64,000 nt of DNA from Pteria penguin (GCA_035048485.1 CM068583.1:49132790-49196789); one strand, 5' to 3'; positions 36,901-51,900 are shown, counted from the first letter of the stretch. The notes: generated from the sequence alone by a model not told the origin. Program-made: numbers and translations.

Positions 36901-39900
36901 ATGCAATGTGTAGTGACAGTATTTTAAAAATATGGATGTACATAAACGTGCTATTCATGAAGTCATTGAAGTCTAAGACGGAGTATAACAGAAAGTAAAA
37001 GGACTGTTTTGGTAATATGATGGAGGGTAAAGGGCTCCTCTATGTTATATAAGCATTCTGTATAACTTTCATGAAAAACTACTCACGTTTAATAAAGTAA
37101 ACGCGTTCCATAGCGGGCGGACAGACGGACAAATGGACAGACAGAAGGACATCGCCATACCATAATACGTCCCACCTATGACGAGCGGATAAAATGCAAT
37201 GTGTAGTGACAATATTTTAAAAATATGGATGTACATAAACGTGCTATTCATGAAGTCATTGAAGTCTAAGACGGAGTATAACAGAAAGTAAAAGGACTGT
37301 TTTGGTAATATGATGGAGGGTAAAGGGGATTTAGAAAGAAGTAAATACTAGTATATTGCAGCAACACATTATGTATCGTACTTTTTACAACAAAGCCTAG
37401 CCTACATGTACCTCAATGCACCAGCCTACTTTTCCTTCAGACTGCCTTTATCGTTGTTCAAATAGAAATTTTCACTGAAACCTTAGTCTAAACAAATAGG
37501 TCTGAATTAAATTTTTTCAAATAGGTAATAGTCATTGGTGCCAGATCTAGACTAAACAGGGGCGTAACCAGGGGGCCGGGTAGCGCAGTCGGTAGCGCGC
37601 TCGCTTCTCGCCAGTGCGACCCGGGTTTGAATCGCGGCTTGGTACATGAGATGGTGGGGCTCTCACCAGCCTGGCTTGGTGGGTTTTCTCCGGGTACTCC
37701 GCTTTCCTCCCACACAAACGACATCCTTACGCCAAGATCCGTACCAACGAGCAAGATTTATATAAGTTGTTAACTTGTTTCTTAATCGTTGTAAAACAAA
37801 TAAAGTTTAAATTTAGATAACCAGAGTGCATATGATGTGTACGCACAAGAAAGGCAGGGGATTTGGGGGAAAGGAAAACGACCACCTCTCTCTCTCTCTT
37901 GAGACTATATTTTTGACAAAATGATGTATACGCACGTGCGTATTTGGCGTTATGGTAGCTACACTCGAACTTACAATTTACATTCGCAAATATCATCTGG
38001 TGCAGTTGATGAACTGTGCCATGGTGTAATGCACTTTTACTCAAATGTCCCCTCTCCTCCCCCTTCCCCCCATAAATAATAATAAAATAAAATAGTAATA
38101 ATAATAACAATTCCGATGCGCTTTGTTAGAGTCGCAAAGTAAGCTTGAGAGACATACATGTACTTTCTAGAGGTATTTTAATCAATTAACCATACGCCCT
38201 AGGAATCACTAAATCAGAGACATATATACACATATGTCTGCGTAAATACAGTGGACCAGCTATGGTTGAGTTCAGAACCAATTGATGTAACTCACTGATG
38301 TTTCATCTTAAAGCTGGCCTCTCACCATAAAAAGCCGAAATATTTGGAAATTTTTTACGGGAACGAGGTCGACATAGGTCAACCTTGCTCCCGTATGTTT
38401 TATGAATACTAAATGAACGTCTGACCCAAATGCTCTCGCTTACCATATAAAAGAAATGTCAAATCGGCAAACCGTGTCATTTAACTTTGGCGATCTGCAC
38501 GGACGGTCAGCATGGCTGTACAAAACGCATGAAAACTTTTTTTCCTCACTGTGCACTTTACATGGATATTTAATACTAACAGCTCTAGACGGATTCATTT
38601 ATTTACATTTTTACATTTATTTAATTCCTTTACAACAATTTATTTCTGTGTCTATAATTTAATTTTTGACTGATCTTATACAATACGGATGCAAGTCTAC
38701 ATGTATAGTGTAAACATGCATATGTTATTGCATTTCATAACATGATCCACTGCAGATAGGATACGCAAGGGTCTTGTCTGACTAAACCGCTTCTTGCCTT
38801 ATCCTTTAACCCGTCTTCCACATTCTACCCTGGTGGCATTCGCCCAAGTTCACTGCCCTAAAATTTACACTTTTTCCTTGCATCCCACCCTTCCCTCATT
38901 TCTTCTCCTTCCCACCTCACCTCAAAAATAAAATGAAAATCGAAATTAGTATACAGCATTTCCAAGGACACTTTCTTGAATTCAGAGTGTTAGATTCTAA
39001 GTATTTTCACATTTACAGAGAAAGAAATGATGGAGAGAAGAGAAATATATGTTCTTTTTACGTAGTCTTTCCTTGGAGGGGAAGGGGGGGGGGGTGGGAT
39101 AACAGTGATGGATGGGTAAGAAGCTCCGCAATGTTTTGTATAATTTTATGAATGGGGATCCATGTCAAGACGAACAGTTACAAACAAACAGCATTATTAT
39201 TAATTCTAATTAATGTATGATTTTAAAACATTTTTCGTTCTCTTAACACCTGCGCTTGCCCCTTCCGCTTTTTGCGCCTGTCTAAGAGATCTTGGGCAAA
39301 ACAGCGTTCGGTCGTTCCGTCCGTCTATATGTACCTCCGTAATTCTGCAGTGCCTAATAACTTTCAATAGAATGTTGTTACAGTTACCAAAATTCAGTAT
39401 ATCCCCTAAGCGTCATTATGTGACCCGCGGGTAGAACATTGACAGCTATGTTTATTTGCAGCTGGGGCATTCTTGTTTCAAAAACGCAGGTTGTTTAGCT
39501 AAAAATGTTACTAGTTCTTGAATTTGTATGAACACCGTACTAGCCCGTGAATAACAATATAAATTATCACAAAAGTGTCATATAGTTTTCTGTTTCCGTA
39601 CTATTATTGATGAAAAATGTTTGTACTTGAAATAAAATAAATAAAACAAAATCAAATAAATTAAAATAATACCTTTGTGAATCCAGACGTCAGAAGAGTC
39701 CTATAATTTACAAATAACATTGTTCAGTATGCACCCACTATGTAGGATCGTGAACAGAATCTTGTGTGTAATATTGAAGATTTCGTCTTCAATCTATACT
39801 ATCTGACTATTTCCTGTTTGTATGTTACTTATTCGAACACTCCAAAAGATGTCTCAACAGACTGATGTGTACTTTTTTTACAGTAAAGTATACATGTATA

Positions 39901-42900
39901 AATAATATTATGCTTTCCAAATGTGTGGTCTGTTGTGGAGTATTGGAATTTGGCTCTTGTAATTTGGAGAAAGGATAGTATTACCTGAATATCGTCAGTT
40001 TTCAAATTACCTATATCTTATTGGCCTTTTTACATTTGCACGTAGAGGGTGGGTTCGTTACAGGTACAACTGAACACACGATACTATTTGTACATTATGA
40101 TATATGTCATACCTGGTCATATTATAATATCTAATAACTAGAACATGTAAATAATTTGTTCGTTCAGCTTTAAAATTTGTTTATTTACGTTACACAAGGT
40201 TGGGTGGGTGGCCTTTTCGTGGCAAATGCATACAACACTACAGTATCATGTGATCTTTTGTTATAACTAACTTTGTATCATTTATGTATGCTACTTCAAA
40301 AAATGAAGAAACAAAAAAGGAAATGTATAGAGATAATTACATGTACTTCTGTTTGTGACGCCATGTTGCCTTTGTCGTGTCTTCGATGAAATGTCACGGT
40401 TGCATGACTACGCCTGTTTCTTTTATACCGTGGAAGAAGACGTTCATTTAATATTCATAAAACATACGGGAGTGAGGTTGACCTAGGTCAACTTCGCTCC
40501 CGTAAAAAATGTTCCAAACACCTCGGCTTTTTATGGTGAGAGGCCAGCTTTAATGAACGAGCATGATTGTCACTATAGTTACGACTGCAACGGAAGAGCT
40601 GTTTTGTCCAGGAAAAGACGGGACAAAATAGCTCTTCCGTTGCAGTCGTAACTAGGTTGTCACTATACATGATAGGAAGATCCCCACTTGATGGAAGCCA
40701 TTGAAAACATGCTTTGTTAATAGTTTTTCTGAGGATCCTTTCTACAAATACCTTTTGAAATTCTTAAACAATACACAAACTGCATCGCCAAGATAAGTAA
40801 AGGTTGTGTTACAATTGTATGAATAACTCAACGAACATTCTGACCCCGAAACCCCCCCCCTATCCCTCTTCCTCCCGAAAATACGTTTTAGAACACAAAT
40901 ACAATTAAGGTGTTAGATGTATAATGAACCCTTTTTAGATCTCCATAGATATAACGTTGAACTTTAAAGTTAATATATCATTCTGAAGCATTCTATTAAA
41001 GAAAGCCTTTCACCGAAGGATTTTCTAAAAATAATATTATTGCACTGACATAGGGATAGTTAAAGTTTCTCTTGAACCCTATGGGAAGTACCTATATGTT
41101 TTGCTTCTATTTTTTTCAAAAAGGACAAAATTTATAAACACCTCCTAGTGAAAAGCTCAGTACTCATTGGTAAAAGAAAAGTTCACCCATCACAATTTCT
41201 GCATTTAAGTTTTTCATATTTTCAACAAGGGGAGATAATTCTTATACGGACATTTATATTGTACAAGCCCTAATGTTACAGTCACTAATATCAATACCGT
41301 CTAAGACAATATAGATATCACTGACATAGAACCATAATGCAAAGTACATATGTTGATATTTCGTTAATTGAGGCTCATTATACATGCAATACCTCAATTA
41401 AAGTTAACTACCTGCCGCAAAGGCTAACACGAGTAATGCCTACGATGTATAATACACCCGTCACTTAATTTTAGGGTGCATGTAGTGATTCTATACAAAG
41501 GAGGAAAACTCGTAGAATTAAGTTAAACATGATTGATAGCGTATTGTTTTACGTCACTCCACAACTAACTCACGTATATAGTGACGGCATCTGTCTGATG
41601 CATTGCATAGAAATTTATGCCTTTGTGACGGACCCACCATTGAGGGATCTTTCACGTGCCACGTCTACCGTGACAGGGGACCTCAGTTTTTGCTGTCTCA
41701 CCTGAAAGACAGAGCACCGATGTGCCCAGGGCTGGAGTCAAATCGGGGATCTCTCGGTTGCGAGCCGATCACCTTACCCACTGAGCTACACCGGTTTCAA
41801 TAACGATCGAAACAGATCTATAGTTTGTTTATAAGGAAATCACGCAATTCAATTCAGTACTTCATATAACATACACTTGTAAAAAGTTAGTTATGAGTTA
41901 ACAGTAACCTTGAAGCACAATCTATGATCTTGCATGCATGACCTTCCCTTTTAGCTTTAGGTAGCTTTGTCCCTGTGGGTCATACACACAACACACACAA
42001 AATATTTCCAAGGTGATATGATCTTGATCTAGGATGCATGACCCCGAGTAAAGATCATGACACACTGCCATACAAGGAAGATTTCTACCAAATGTGAACT
42101 AGTGAATCATGTAGAGACTTTATGGATTTGACCAAAAACATTCTCCTCAATTAACTGTGACTTTGACCAAATGGTCTTGTAAAAATAATAAAATACAGGT
42201 ACCCACCTCATGATAAGGAATATATGTATCAATATTGATAATTCTAGTACCCTGGTACCCATGGTACAGTTTGTATTTTACCTACAAAGTTTTCATACAA
42301 TATTTAACTATGACATTGCTCTCATGATTTTGAAAAACAATAGGCATTATTCTCTGTGTGTAACATATATGCAATTTTGATGATCCCAGATCCAGAAGTA
42401 GTGTGTAACTTGCTTACAAGGTGTAGGCAGACAGACACTGTATAACATAATACATTCTTTTACCAATACACACAGGTACTAACTTAAGCAACCATATATT
42501 ACACTTTCCTACATTTATCAAAATGTACACTACTAAACAACACATTTCATATATTTAAGTGTTATCCATTCCTACAAAAAATTCTAGTGAAAAATATGTG
42601 CTTTTCAAAAAATTCTTTTTTTATTTGAGGAACATATGCAATACAAATAAATTGGTGATGTTAAAACACTACCTATCCATATTAGTTTCCATTTGATCAA
42701 GAGATTAAAATCATGTAGTATTAACATGCTTCATGTAGTATTACATGTAACATGCTTCATGTAGTATTAACATGCTTCATGTAGTATTAACATGCTTCAT
42801 GTAGTATTAACATGCTTCATGTAGTATTAACATGCTTCATGTAGTATTACCGTAACATGCTTCATGCACAGTTTGGTAATTCCTTAATCATGTATATCAT

Positions 42901-45900
42901 AAACATATTATCTATTGGATTGCATTGCATGGGCAATTGTATATAAATCAGCAGAATATAAACAACTCTTATCTGCAGTATAATATCTTTCCTTCATAGT
43001 TTAGGTTCAATCTTAGAATCCCTTATATGCATAATGCAAGAAAAGACCGTCTTTCATCACTGGCTGCCAAAATTATTTCCCCAACATTTGCATAAAAATG
43101 TGATATTTAGAGTACTGATAATGTAAAAATATGTGCAAATCTAATTTTCTTGATTTATATTCATTCTACAATACCATATGTACTAAATTAACAAAAGAAA
43201 TATGTATATATCCAGGTTAGATTTTACACAAAGTAATATTTTATTAACCTACCCCTTTAATTTGTCACCAAAATCATCATAAAAGCAATAAAAGGTCAGC
43301 TCTTATAAAGATGAATTATATGTATGGTTCACAGTTTTACACTGCACTCTTTCTACAATATCGGATGTTTATTTGAATATTCAATCATGTAAAAATAAGC
43401 ACGATCATAGAACACCACCCCCTTATTTTGATACAAAACTGATGCAAATAGATCTATCCTATATGTTGTGGTCAGTTATGATAAATCAGAAATAGGTTTA
43501 AGACCTATAGTTTTACATTCTACTTTTTAAAATAATACATACAAGTATCATTGCTTTACTAAGACAAACTCATTTTAACCATAGTTACCACGACAGGCCG
43601 TAGACCCAATGACCCTGAGTTCCCAATGTGTATAATATATCTATTACACATTGGGAGCACTGGGTCACTGCGTCTACAACCTGTGGTTACCACCACAGTC
43701 AAATCATTTACTATTTGCATCAATTGGATGGATGTCTTTCACCACAGTCTCTACAGGGAACATGAAGGAAAGTGAAGGCCACACATATTACAATCCCATA
43801 TTGACCCAAGAGTAGACAGATGTGAGGGTAACAATAAAGATTCTGAGATAAATCTACATATAAGCTATAAGCAACATATTAGCAGACAGACAGACAGGCA
43901 GATTCACACTGATTCATATCATAAGAAATAAGCAATTTTTATGCAAAGAGAAAATTCTGCAATAACTGATTTCTTTAAGGAATAATCATCTAACAATAAG
44001 CACTTTATATTGTAAATGCTGCAATGACTTAGGTTTTAGTAAAATAATTCACCAATAGCAAATACTAGTAATGTGTTATTAATCTAAATATTATGTATTC
44101 AGAAACAATTATTTGCAAAAAAGCAACAAGCATTGAAAATGTGGCAATGATTCCTGTTATAATAATCATGCATGTTCCAATAAGCAAATAAAGAAGAAAA
44201 TATTGAAATAAATGATTTATTCTTTCTGAATATGTACATAAAAGTAATAAACAATAGAAATTCTAATTGGATTTATGTGATGGATGATAATGAACAGTAA
44301 AAGTCATACAATTACGATATTCTTTTATGTTTCCCTGTATTTTGAACAATAAACACATGTATTTTGCAATTCCTCAATGTTGGTCAGAAATCAATGAAAA
44401 TACAGAGAACTGAATGATACAGATGTATATATCTTTCCTTTATATTCAGACTGAAACTATCTACAAGGAAAAATCCAAATAAAAATAATGGTAAAATGAC
44501 AAAATGTCCCGACAATTAACAATACACCACACTGTGTTTACATAAAATAGTAATTTACATCTACGAAAGAATATAACATAAAATACACTGTCAGCTTTAT
44601 CTCATGACAGATGATAAAAGACATATAACAGATGTTTAAAATATATGTGTATAAATAAATAAGTACATAAATTACTGTATACTTTCAAATGCATGTTTTC
44701 TTTCCAGAGTTAAGATGCAGCATCTTACAGGTAGATAATGTAGTTACATCTTTTATTTTAAAATAAGCAATTAATTTAATGAACCAAATGGCAAAAAAGG
44801 GAAAAATGATATAATAGCATACATTTGTTAATAGTTAATAGATAGGAATGCAAAATGCGATGATTTGTCGACACAATTTACCTATCTTGATTGTTGAAAG
44901 ACGGAATCCCTGTGCACTATAGCTTATTTAACAGAATGCTAAGCAAAACAGTGCTAATACATTAGTCATGGCCTTCTTACTGTTGACAAACTGTATTTAT
45001 TAATTATTATTAAGTATATGTGTGAAATCTACATCACCATATTGGATATTAATTTCTCTACAATATGAAAAATTACTTTCTGTATCCTCCAGTAGGTCGA
45101 CTCGCTTCCACACGATTTTGTAAATCCTCTATACGAATGTCTTTTAAGTGAGTTAAATGTTCCATTCTTTGTACTTTAGCTTCAAGAATCTGCAAATAAT
45201 GAAGGAAAGCCACTATGATTTATATTTTGCAGCTCCAATTTCACCTGGAAAAACACCTGCTTTGAATATAAATGCATATAGTCTGCAATCTGAAACATGC
45301 CAATACAATGTCAAAGGTCTTTAATTATCTTCTCATGCCTGTAGGACGCATGGATTCAACTCGATTCTGTAGGTCATCTATTCGCACATCTTTCAAGTGA
45401 ATTAGGTGTTCCATTCTGTTGATTTTTGCTTGTAAAATCTGAAAAAATCATAGTTGTGAAAAGAAAAGAGAAAAGTCCAAAACACCAAATAGTAAAAACA
45501 GTTAAAACAGATATTAATAAGTGAGAAACAAGAGGTTTAGATGGACTTTTATTGCTCATATTTGAGTACCTTCAGCACATACCCGGTAAATATCAAAATT
45601 TTTCCGAATAAGACATTTTTTTCTGAATTTTTTTTTCTTAGAATCAAACCAGTTCACCAAATCTTTTCAAAACAATCCTCTTCAATTACCTTTCATTCTA
45701 TGTAACACATCAGAAAATTGCTAACGAGGATATCTCCCCCAACTTACTATGCCACATCAGTAGAATGTGATAAGAATCGTACAAGTAAAATACAATGAGA
45801 AACCAGATGTGTGTGTGTAAAACACTGATGCCCTCAGACAGCAGTGAATGTTTAATGTTTTGAAAAGCAGGTAATGCAATCACTTGAAATTAGCAAAATG

Positions 45901-48900
45901 TCTAAAAAGCAGTAAAAAACATATTTACAATTTGACTTCAGAATGAAACAAAAACAAATGGAGCATGTTTGAAATTACCTCTGTTTAAAAGAACTTGACC
46001 TGTAAAATATTATCTAATTCTGATAATATTTCACGTATTATGATTATATATATAAATCACTTAGAAACCAATAATTTCAGTCTTTTCTATCAGCTGTGAC
46101 CTTGATCTTTGACCTTCTGACTCAAAAATTGATAAAGTTATTCCGCTCTTGTTAGGTAAATATATATCCAAATTTAGTTTCAATATAGTGAAAGGTACTT
46201 AAGTAAACACCTGAAAAACTAATAATATCAGTCAATTTTTGTCAATTACGACCTTGACCTTTGACCTGTTGACCCAAAAATCAATAAGGTTCTTCCTCTT
46301 TATAAGTAAGCATATATTCATAAGCAAGCATATATCCAATTTTAATTTGAATATGATGAAAGGTTTCATTGAAATCTTCCTAAGGGTAAAGAAGGAGTTG
46401 TGGAGACGAGGTGAATTCACCAAATATGCTTAAGACATCAAAGTCCAAGGGGGCATAACTCCGTCAAAAATTATTCGACCAGCACCAAATTAATACTTAA
46501 TCTAGATAGTATCATGATGTATCAATATACCACATTTCAAGTCAATATGTACATTCATTGCAGAGATAGAGGATGGAAACTGCTACTATTAGAATCTTCT
46601 GGAGTCTGAAGACATAACTCTGACAAAATTATTTGACCAAAACCAAATCAAAACATGATCTAGATTATCTTGTTATGTATCAGTATTCCAAATTTCAATT
46701 CAATATGTGCACCTGTTGCAGAGATAGAGCACAGAAATGGAATGATGACAGAATGATGGAAGGACGGATGGAGCAACACTATATGTCCTGACCATTTTCA
46801 ATGATGGGGCATAAAAACAACACTTTTTAGTATACCATTCTAAATAACTCTAATGTACTTGGTTTGTTAATCTACATAGCCAGTTTGAAGATGTTTGTCA
46901 AAGAAGAGTACCCCCTCACGCCTATGTTGCCTTGCCCTGGATCCTCCATTAATGGATATGGCCGAAAACAACAACACCACTTACAAGGGATCTTTTTTAC
47001 TAAGTCTCATTCAAATGAAAATGATAAATTTAATACAAAGATCAACTTTTCTCAAATGTTTTAAAGTCCTTGTGGTGCAAAGTTTGATAGACATAACATT
47101 ATAAAAGAATGGACAAGTCTTGACATTTTACTATGACACACAGACATAACTACAGACCTTTTTCCAATTTTTCATGATGTAAAGGGCAATATCAGACAAA
47201 CAAAGTTTTGCTGCTCAGATTTGCATCATAGTACTATGACATCACAATCCAAGCATTAATGTCATACTAAAATTTTCAACAAAAGTGTGGCTCGTCTGAA
47301 AGTAGGCCCCTTACATCATTAGTGACCAGAAAAAGATCTATTAGAGTTCAATAGATAGTACTTCACTGATGATAAAATGGATTGGTGTATTACAGAATAT
47401 TGAAAATGTGGATTATATTATTAATTGACACTTTGTATAATATATGAAAAATTTTGGCCTCTAGTGCAGGCAATCTAGATTCTATTTCCTAGATTGCATT
47501 GCTATGTTTAAATGGTTAGTCACCTCTGGTTTTTATGTTGTGGTTTTATTGAAATATTGTTGAAAGGCACACAAAGTCCAAATTAACCAAGCAAATATGA
47601 TATAAGAATTGTATTCAAAACATCAGGAGGAAGTATCTAGACATTTTGAATTGCCTTTGAAAGGCTGTTGTTTGAAATTTCATTTATAAAAAGGATATAC
47701 AGTAAGAAAAAACACATAAATGTGAGGATTTATATGAATGACTGAAGCACTGAATTATGAACTAAGCTGTGAAAATATCTCAGTGAAAGATACTGAACAA
47801 AGGAATAGAAGATAAATGTTAGGCAAAACTTAGAAACAAAAGTAAGGAATACGTAGCTAATAATAGGTAACATAATTATTTCATGGATGAAATGTATCCT
47901 CTAAGATGTTTCTTTGGAAACGCTTATAATACTTTCTTTGTAGAGGAACTTAAATCATTATGAAATATCAATTTAATATGTTAATTTAAAATTCAATATC
48001 TTACATAATAGATAAATCAATGATTCAAATAAGAGAAAGTCAACTGGAAGAGGACACATAACTTCCCCATATTTCATCTAGAACATGACTTCTATCTCAA
48101 GACAAAATGATCATTCCCACCTAGTATAAACTTACTCTTAATCTAATGAAGCATTTAGAAATAATGAACTGGAAAAAAATACTTTCTTATTCCACAGAGA
48201 CCTTAACCTTGATAGTAAGACCTTGAGTCAAGGTCAAGATACACCCCCATTCATATGGATAATTTCTATTAAGTTTAAACTTGTGCTAATGAAACATAAA
48301 GATACAAAAAGCCAAATAAGAAAAATCCACACATGTCCATGGTATTCTCCATGCTCTGACACTGGGTAAAATTGTAACAAGTTTCTCCTATGAAGTATGT
48401 GGGAGTTGAGGGATTGCTTAATCCAATTAAAATCAGCCAAAGACATAGTTTCATGGTGATGTCACAATTTATTAATGTTTTAAGCAATAATCACCTGTAC
48501 TTTGTTTTAAAAAATTGTAAGAATAAATCAAAATAGTAGGGATTATTTAGGTAAAGAAATTAATTTAAAGAAGACTTTATCAAGAGTATAAAAACTAGGC
48601 AAAATATTTTTGAATATCAACTCAAATTTACCATTTTAACCTCGAACAGTCATTATAGGAGAATTACTCTCCATGGCAGCAAAATCATACAACAACAAAT
48701 TTTGTCACTGTCTCACTGTAACCTTGATCAAGAAAATAAAACCATGGGTCAACGTTTTGTCAATCTTTTATGTCATGGGCTACATGTATGTAAAGTATGA
48801 AGCAGATCCAAGATACAGCTAAAACCTTACAGTCTAGATACTAATTTTGGTCACAAGATTACTGTGATCTTGACTTTGGAGGCATGACCTTGGACCAGAG

Positions 48901-51900
48901 TAACAAAACATTCTGGAGTTAAAAGTCGCATTGTGTTAAGTATCAACCATATAAATAGTATATTACTGTATATAGCTACTAGATGAACAGATAGACAAGT
49001 ACTAAATGATTCCTAAATTCCCCCCAATCTTGTGTGAAGAGGATAATAGAAGGTGATTAACCATCTACAGAAATGTTGACATACCTTAATTGTTTCATCT
49101 TTGGCTAAACATTCCTGAGCTTTTTCCTCGTACAATATCCTGGGTACTGTATCAGCTTCAGATACATTCTTGATTATGCGAGATTTTGACTTTGGCTGTT
49201 CTGGCCAATAATCTGGTCTGAAAATACATATTTCTTTTCAGATTTAGTCTAAATAGTTGTAAAACTAGAGCTATCCTAACAGGACAAATGTAAGGTTTGA
49301 TAAACCTAGGTGCTATGGTTCAAAAGTTATGCTCTGAACACGGAGTGGCCCAGGTTTTACTATCAAAGAGGTCCAAAGCCAAGGTCAAAGTCACAGTGAC
49401 CTAATTTTGGTACATGACACATCCCCTTCCCATGATGCATCCAAATTTGTTTTGTCATGAGGAACAAGATTATACCAATTGAATCTATTGTGATCTTGAC
49501 CTTTGACCTATGACCTTGGTTCAAGGTCATGACACACCCTTGGATCCTTAGCAACAATTCTGTGAAATATTATTGAAATCTGTGCACAGGGTGAGAAGTT
49601 ATGGCCGCACAAAGTTTTACTTATTGTATCTGTTATGACCTTGACCTTTGACCTTGGTTCAAGGTCATGACACCCTTGGATCCTAAGCAACAATTCTGTG
49701 AAACATTACTGAAATCCATGCACAGCGTGAAAAGTTATGGCCCGGAAAAGGTTTTATTTATTGTTTCTATTATGACCTTGACCTTTGACCTTGGTTTAAA
49801 GTCATGACACACCCTTGGACCCTAAACATTCTGTGAAATATTACTGCTATCTGTGCACAGAGGAAGAAGTTATGGCCCGGACAAGGTTTTACTTATTGTG
49901 TCTATTATGACCTTGACCTTTGACCTTGGTTCAAGATCATGACACACTCTTGGATCCTAAGCAACAATTCTGTGAAATATTATTGAAATCCGTGCATAGG
50001 GTGAGAAGTTACGGCCCGTACAAGGTTTGGTGGACCGACAGACAGACAGGGTGATTCCTATATACCCCCCACACTTTGTTTGCGGGGGTATAATAAACAA
50101 ACAAGCTACATGTAATTTGTAATTCTCATTTTTCTTCAGAAAATTTTACTAAACAGTTATAAATGAATACTGATACATACAAAAACAGGAAATAGCTTAA
50201 AGAAATGAAATACCTTTTTTCCTCATGTTGGCTTTAAAACAAATGTACCAAAAAGATCAGTGATAAGTATAAAGCAAATTTAGCATTAATAGGTCATTTT
50301 GAAGATCAGAAAACTCAGAATGGATTACATCATGGAAGTGGGAATCTGTTCACAGCAATTATTAAGTCACCTCTACACATCCACACAGTGAACATAGATT
50401 ATATCACAGTAAAAGGGGACAATATCGCTTATCTGTGTTTTAATAATACATGCATAAGTGAAAATTTATGTATTTATATTTTGCATACCCAGGCCTAGGA
50501 AAAAAAGGGAATTATTCCAAATTTCTTATATAACAATATTCAATGTGTGACTTGTGTCATTTGAAATTATAATTACATTCAATGTTATTAATAAAATAGT
50601 CATAAAAACTTCTGTTTGACAAATAAAAAAATTAGTAGGAAAAAATGCGAAGATTTAGATGAATAAAAAAGGTTTACAATATCAAACCTCAGAGAAAATT
50701 ATAGGAGATATAGGGTGCAAACAATGGGATTATATGAATACCTAGTTGACAGATTATCTAAAGAAATGATTTCCTTGGGGGTACGATCGATGTTGCCATG
50801 TGGGGGAGGAGCTCTGAAATATCAGTCAATACTTCAAGGTCAAAATCACATCGCTATTTCCACATAGCAATTATACAAAGCAAATTAGTATGCAAGCATG
50901 CTTTTCTTTTGTACTAATGATTTCATTCTCTATTTTAACATATATGTAATATACAATCAGTCAGGGAAGTCTGCATCAATTACACCAATATGAAAACTGA
51001 AATTTAATTTTACGTTCAAAGCACAAATATGCAAAACTTTCAGACATAATAACAGACATAATGCTTCACATTTCATAACCTTTGTTATATCTATTCACTC
51101 TTCAATGTCACAAAAGTTACAATTAAGGTTTTTAGAATTTGAAAATCATACACTTGTACTTACACTATAATGTATCGATAGGTTCTTCATTGCCATAAAA
51201 ATAAATTATGATAAATTCAAGTAAAATGTATACATTCATAAAAATGAGATCCTAGCTTCACTGTGTTTAAGAAAGAAAAATGTAAAATGTGAATATGAAG
51301 GTATATATATATAAAAAATTATAACAGGAACCCAGGTCTACACTGTCACCTGAATATTTAGAAGATTTCTCAACACTTGAAAATGTGCTTATCTTACAAT
51401 TCAGTGCTGCCCTAAAGCCTGCATTTGAACCCCACTCTAAAGCCTAGGCCACTTTCCCAGGGATCATAAAAATTACAATTTTGATAGAGGGCTTCATACT
51501 CATTTTAAATGTGCATTCAGTTTTCCTTTATTATCCATAGGATTTAATAAGATTTATAGACATTAAAACATTTTCTGTTTAGCACCATTAGAACCTAAAT
51601 CTTAATTCTGAACTCCTGTCCTCAAGAGTTTTAATAATTTATAATTCTGGGGCCAGTTGTAAGAAATTTTAACCGCTGGTTAAGCTACCTAGTGGTTAAA
51701 CTTTTAGAGACAATTGATTTAATTTACAAGATTTCTGTATAAAAATCTAAATCATTTCAAAGCTTGTAACAAATACTACAAATCAGTATACAGGCTACAA
51801 CTGTGAATCCTCATTTCAAAGATATAGTCAGATGAAATTTAACCATTGGTTAGTTTAATCAGTGGTTCACATTTTTTACAACAGACCCCTGATAGAGAGC

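Noticed and set aside
36776..37251. Two identical 60-aa ORFs on the minus strand
   Set aside because: They are the same non-coding element end copied by the 293-bp duplication.
37574..37646. Functional tRNA gene
   Set aside because: The head is followed by a Meta-domain SINE body, and the acceptor stem is not complementary.
42711..42866. CRISPR-like array
   Set aside because: Directly adjacent 20-bp units without spacers, in a eukaryotic genome: a plain minisatellite.
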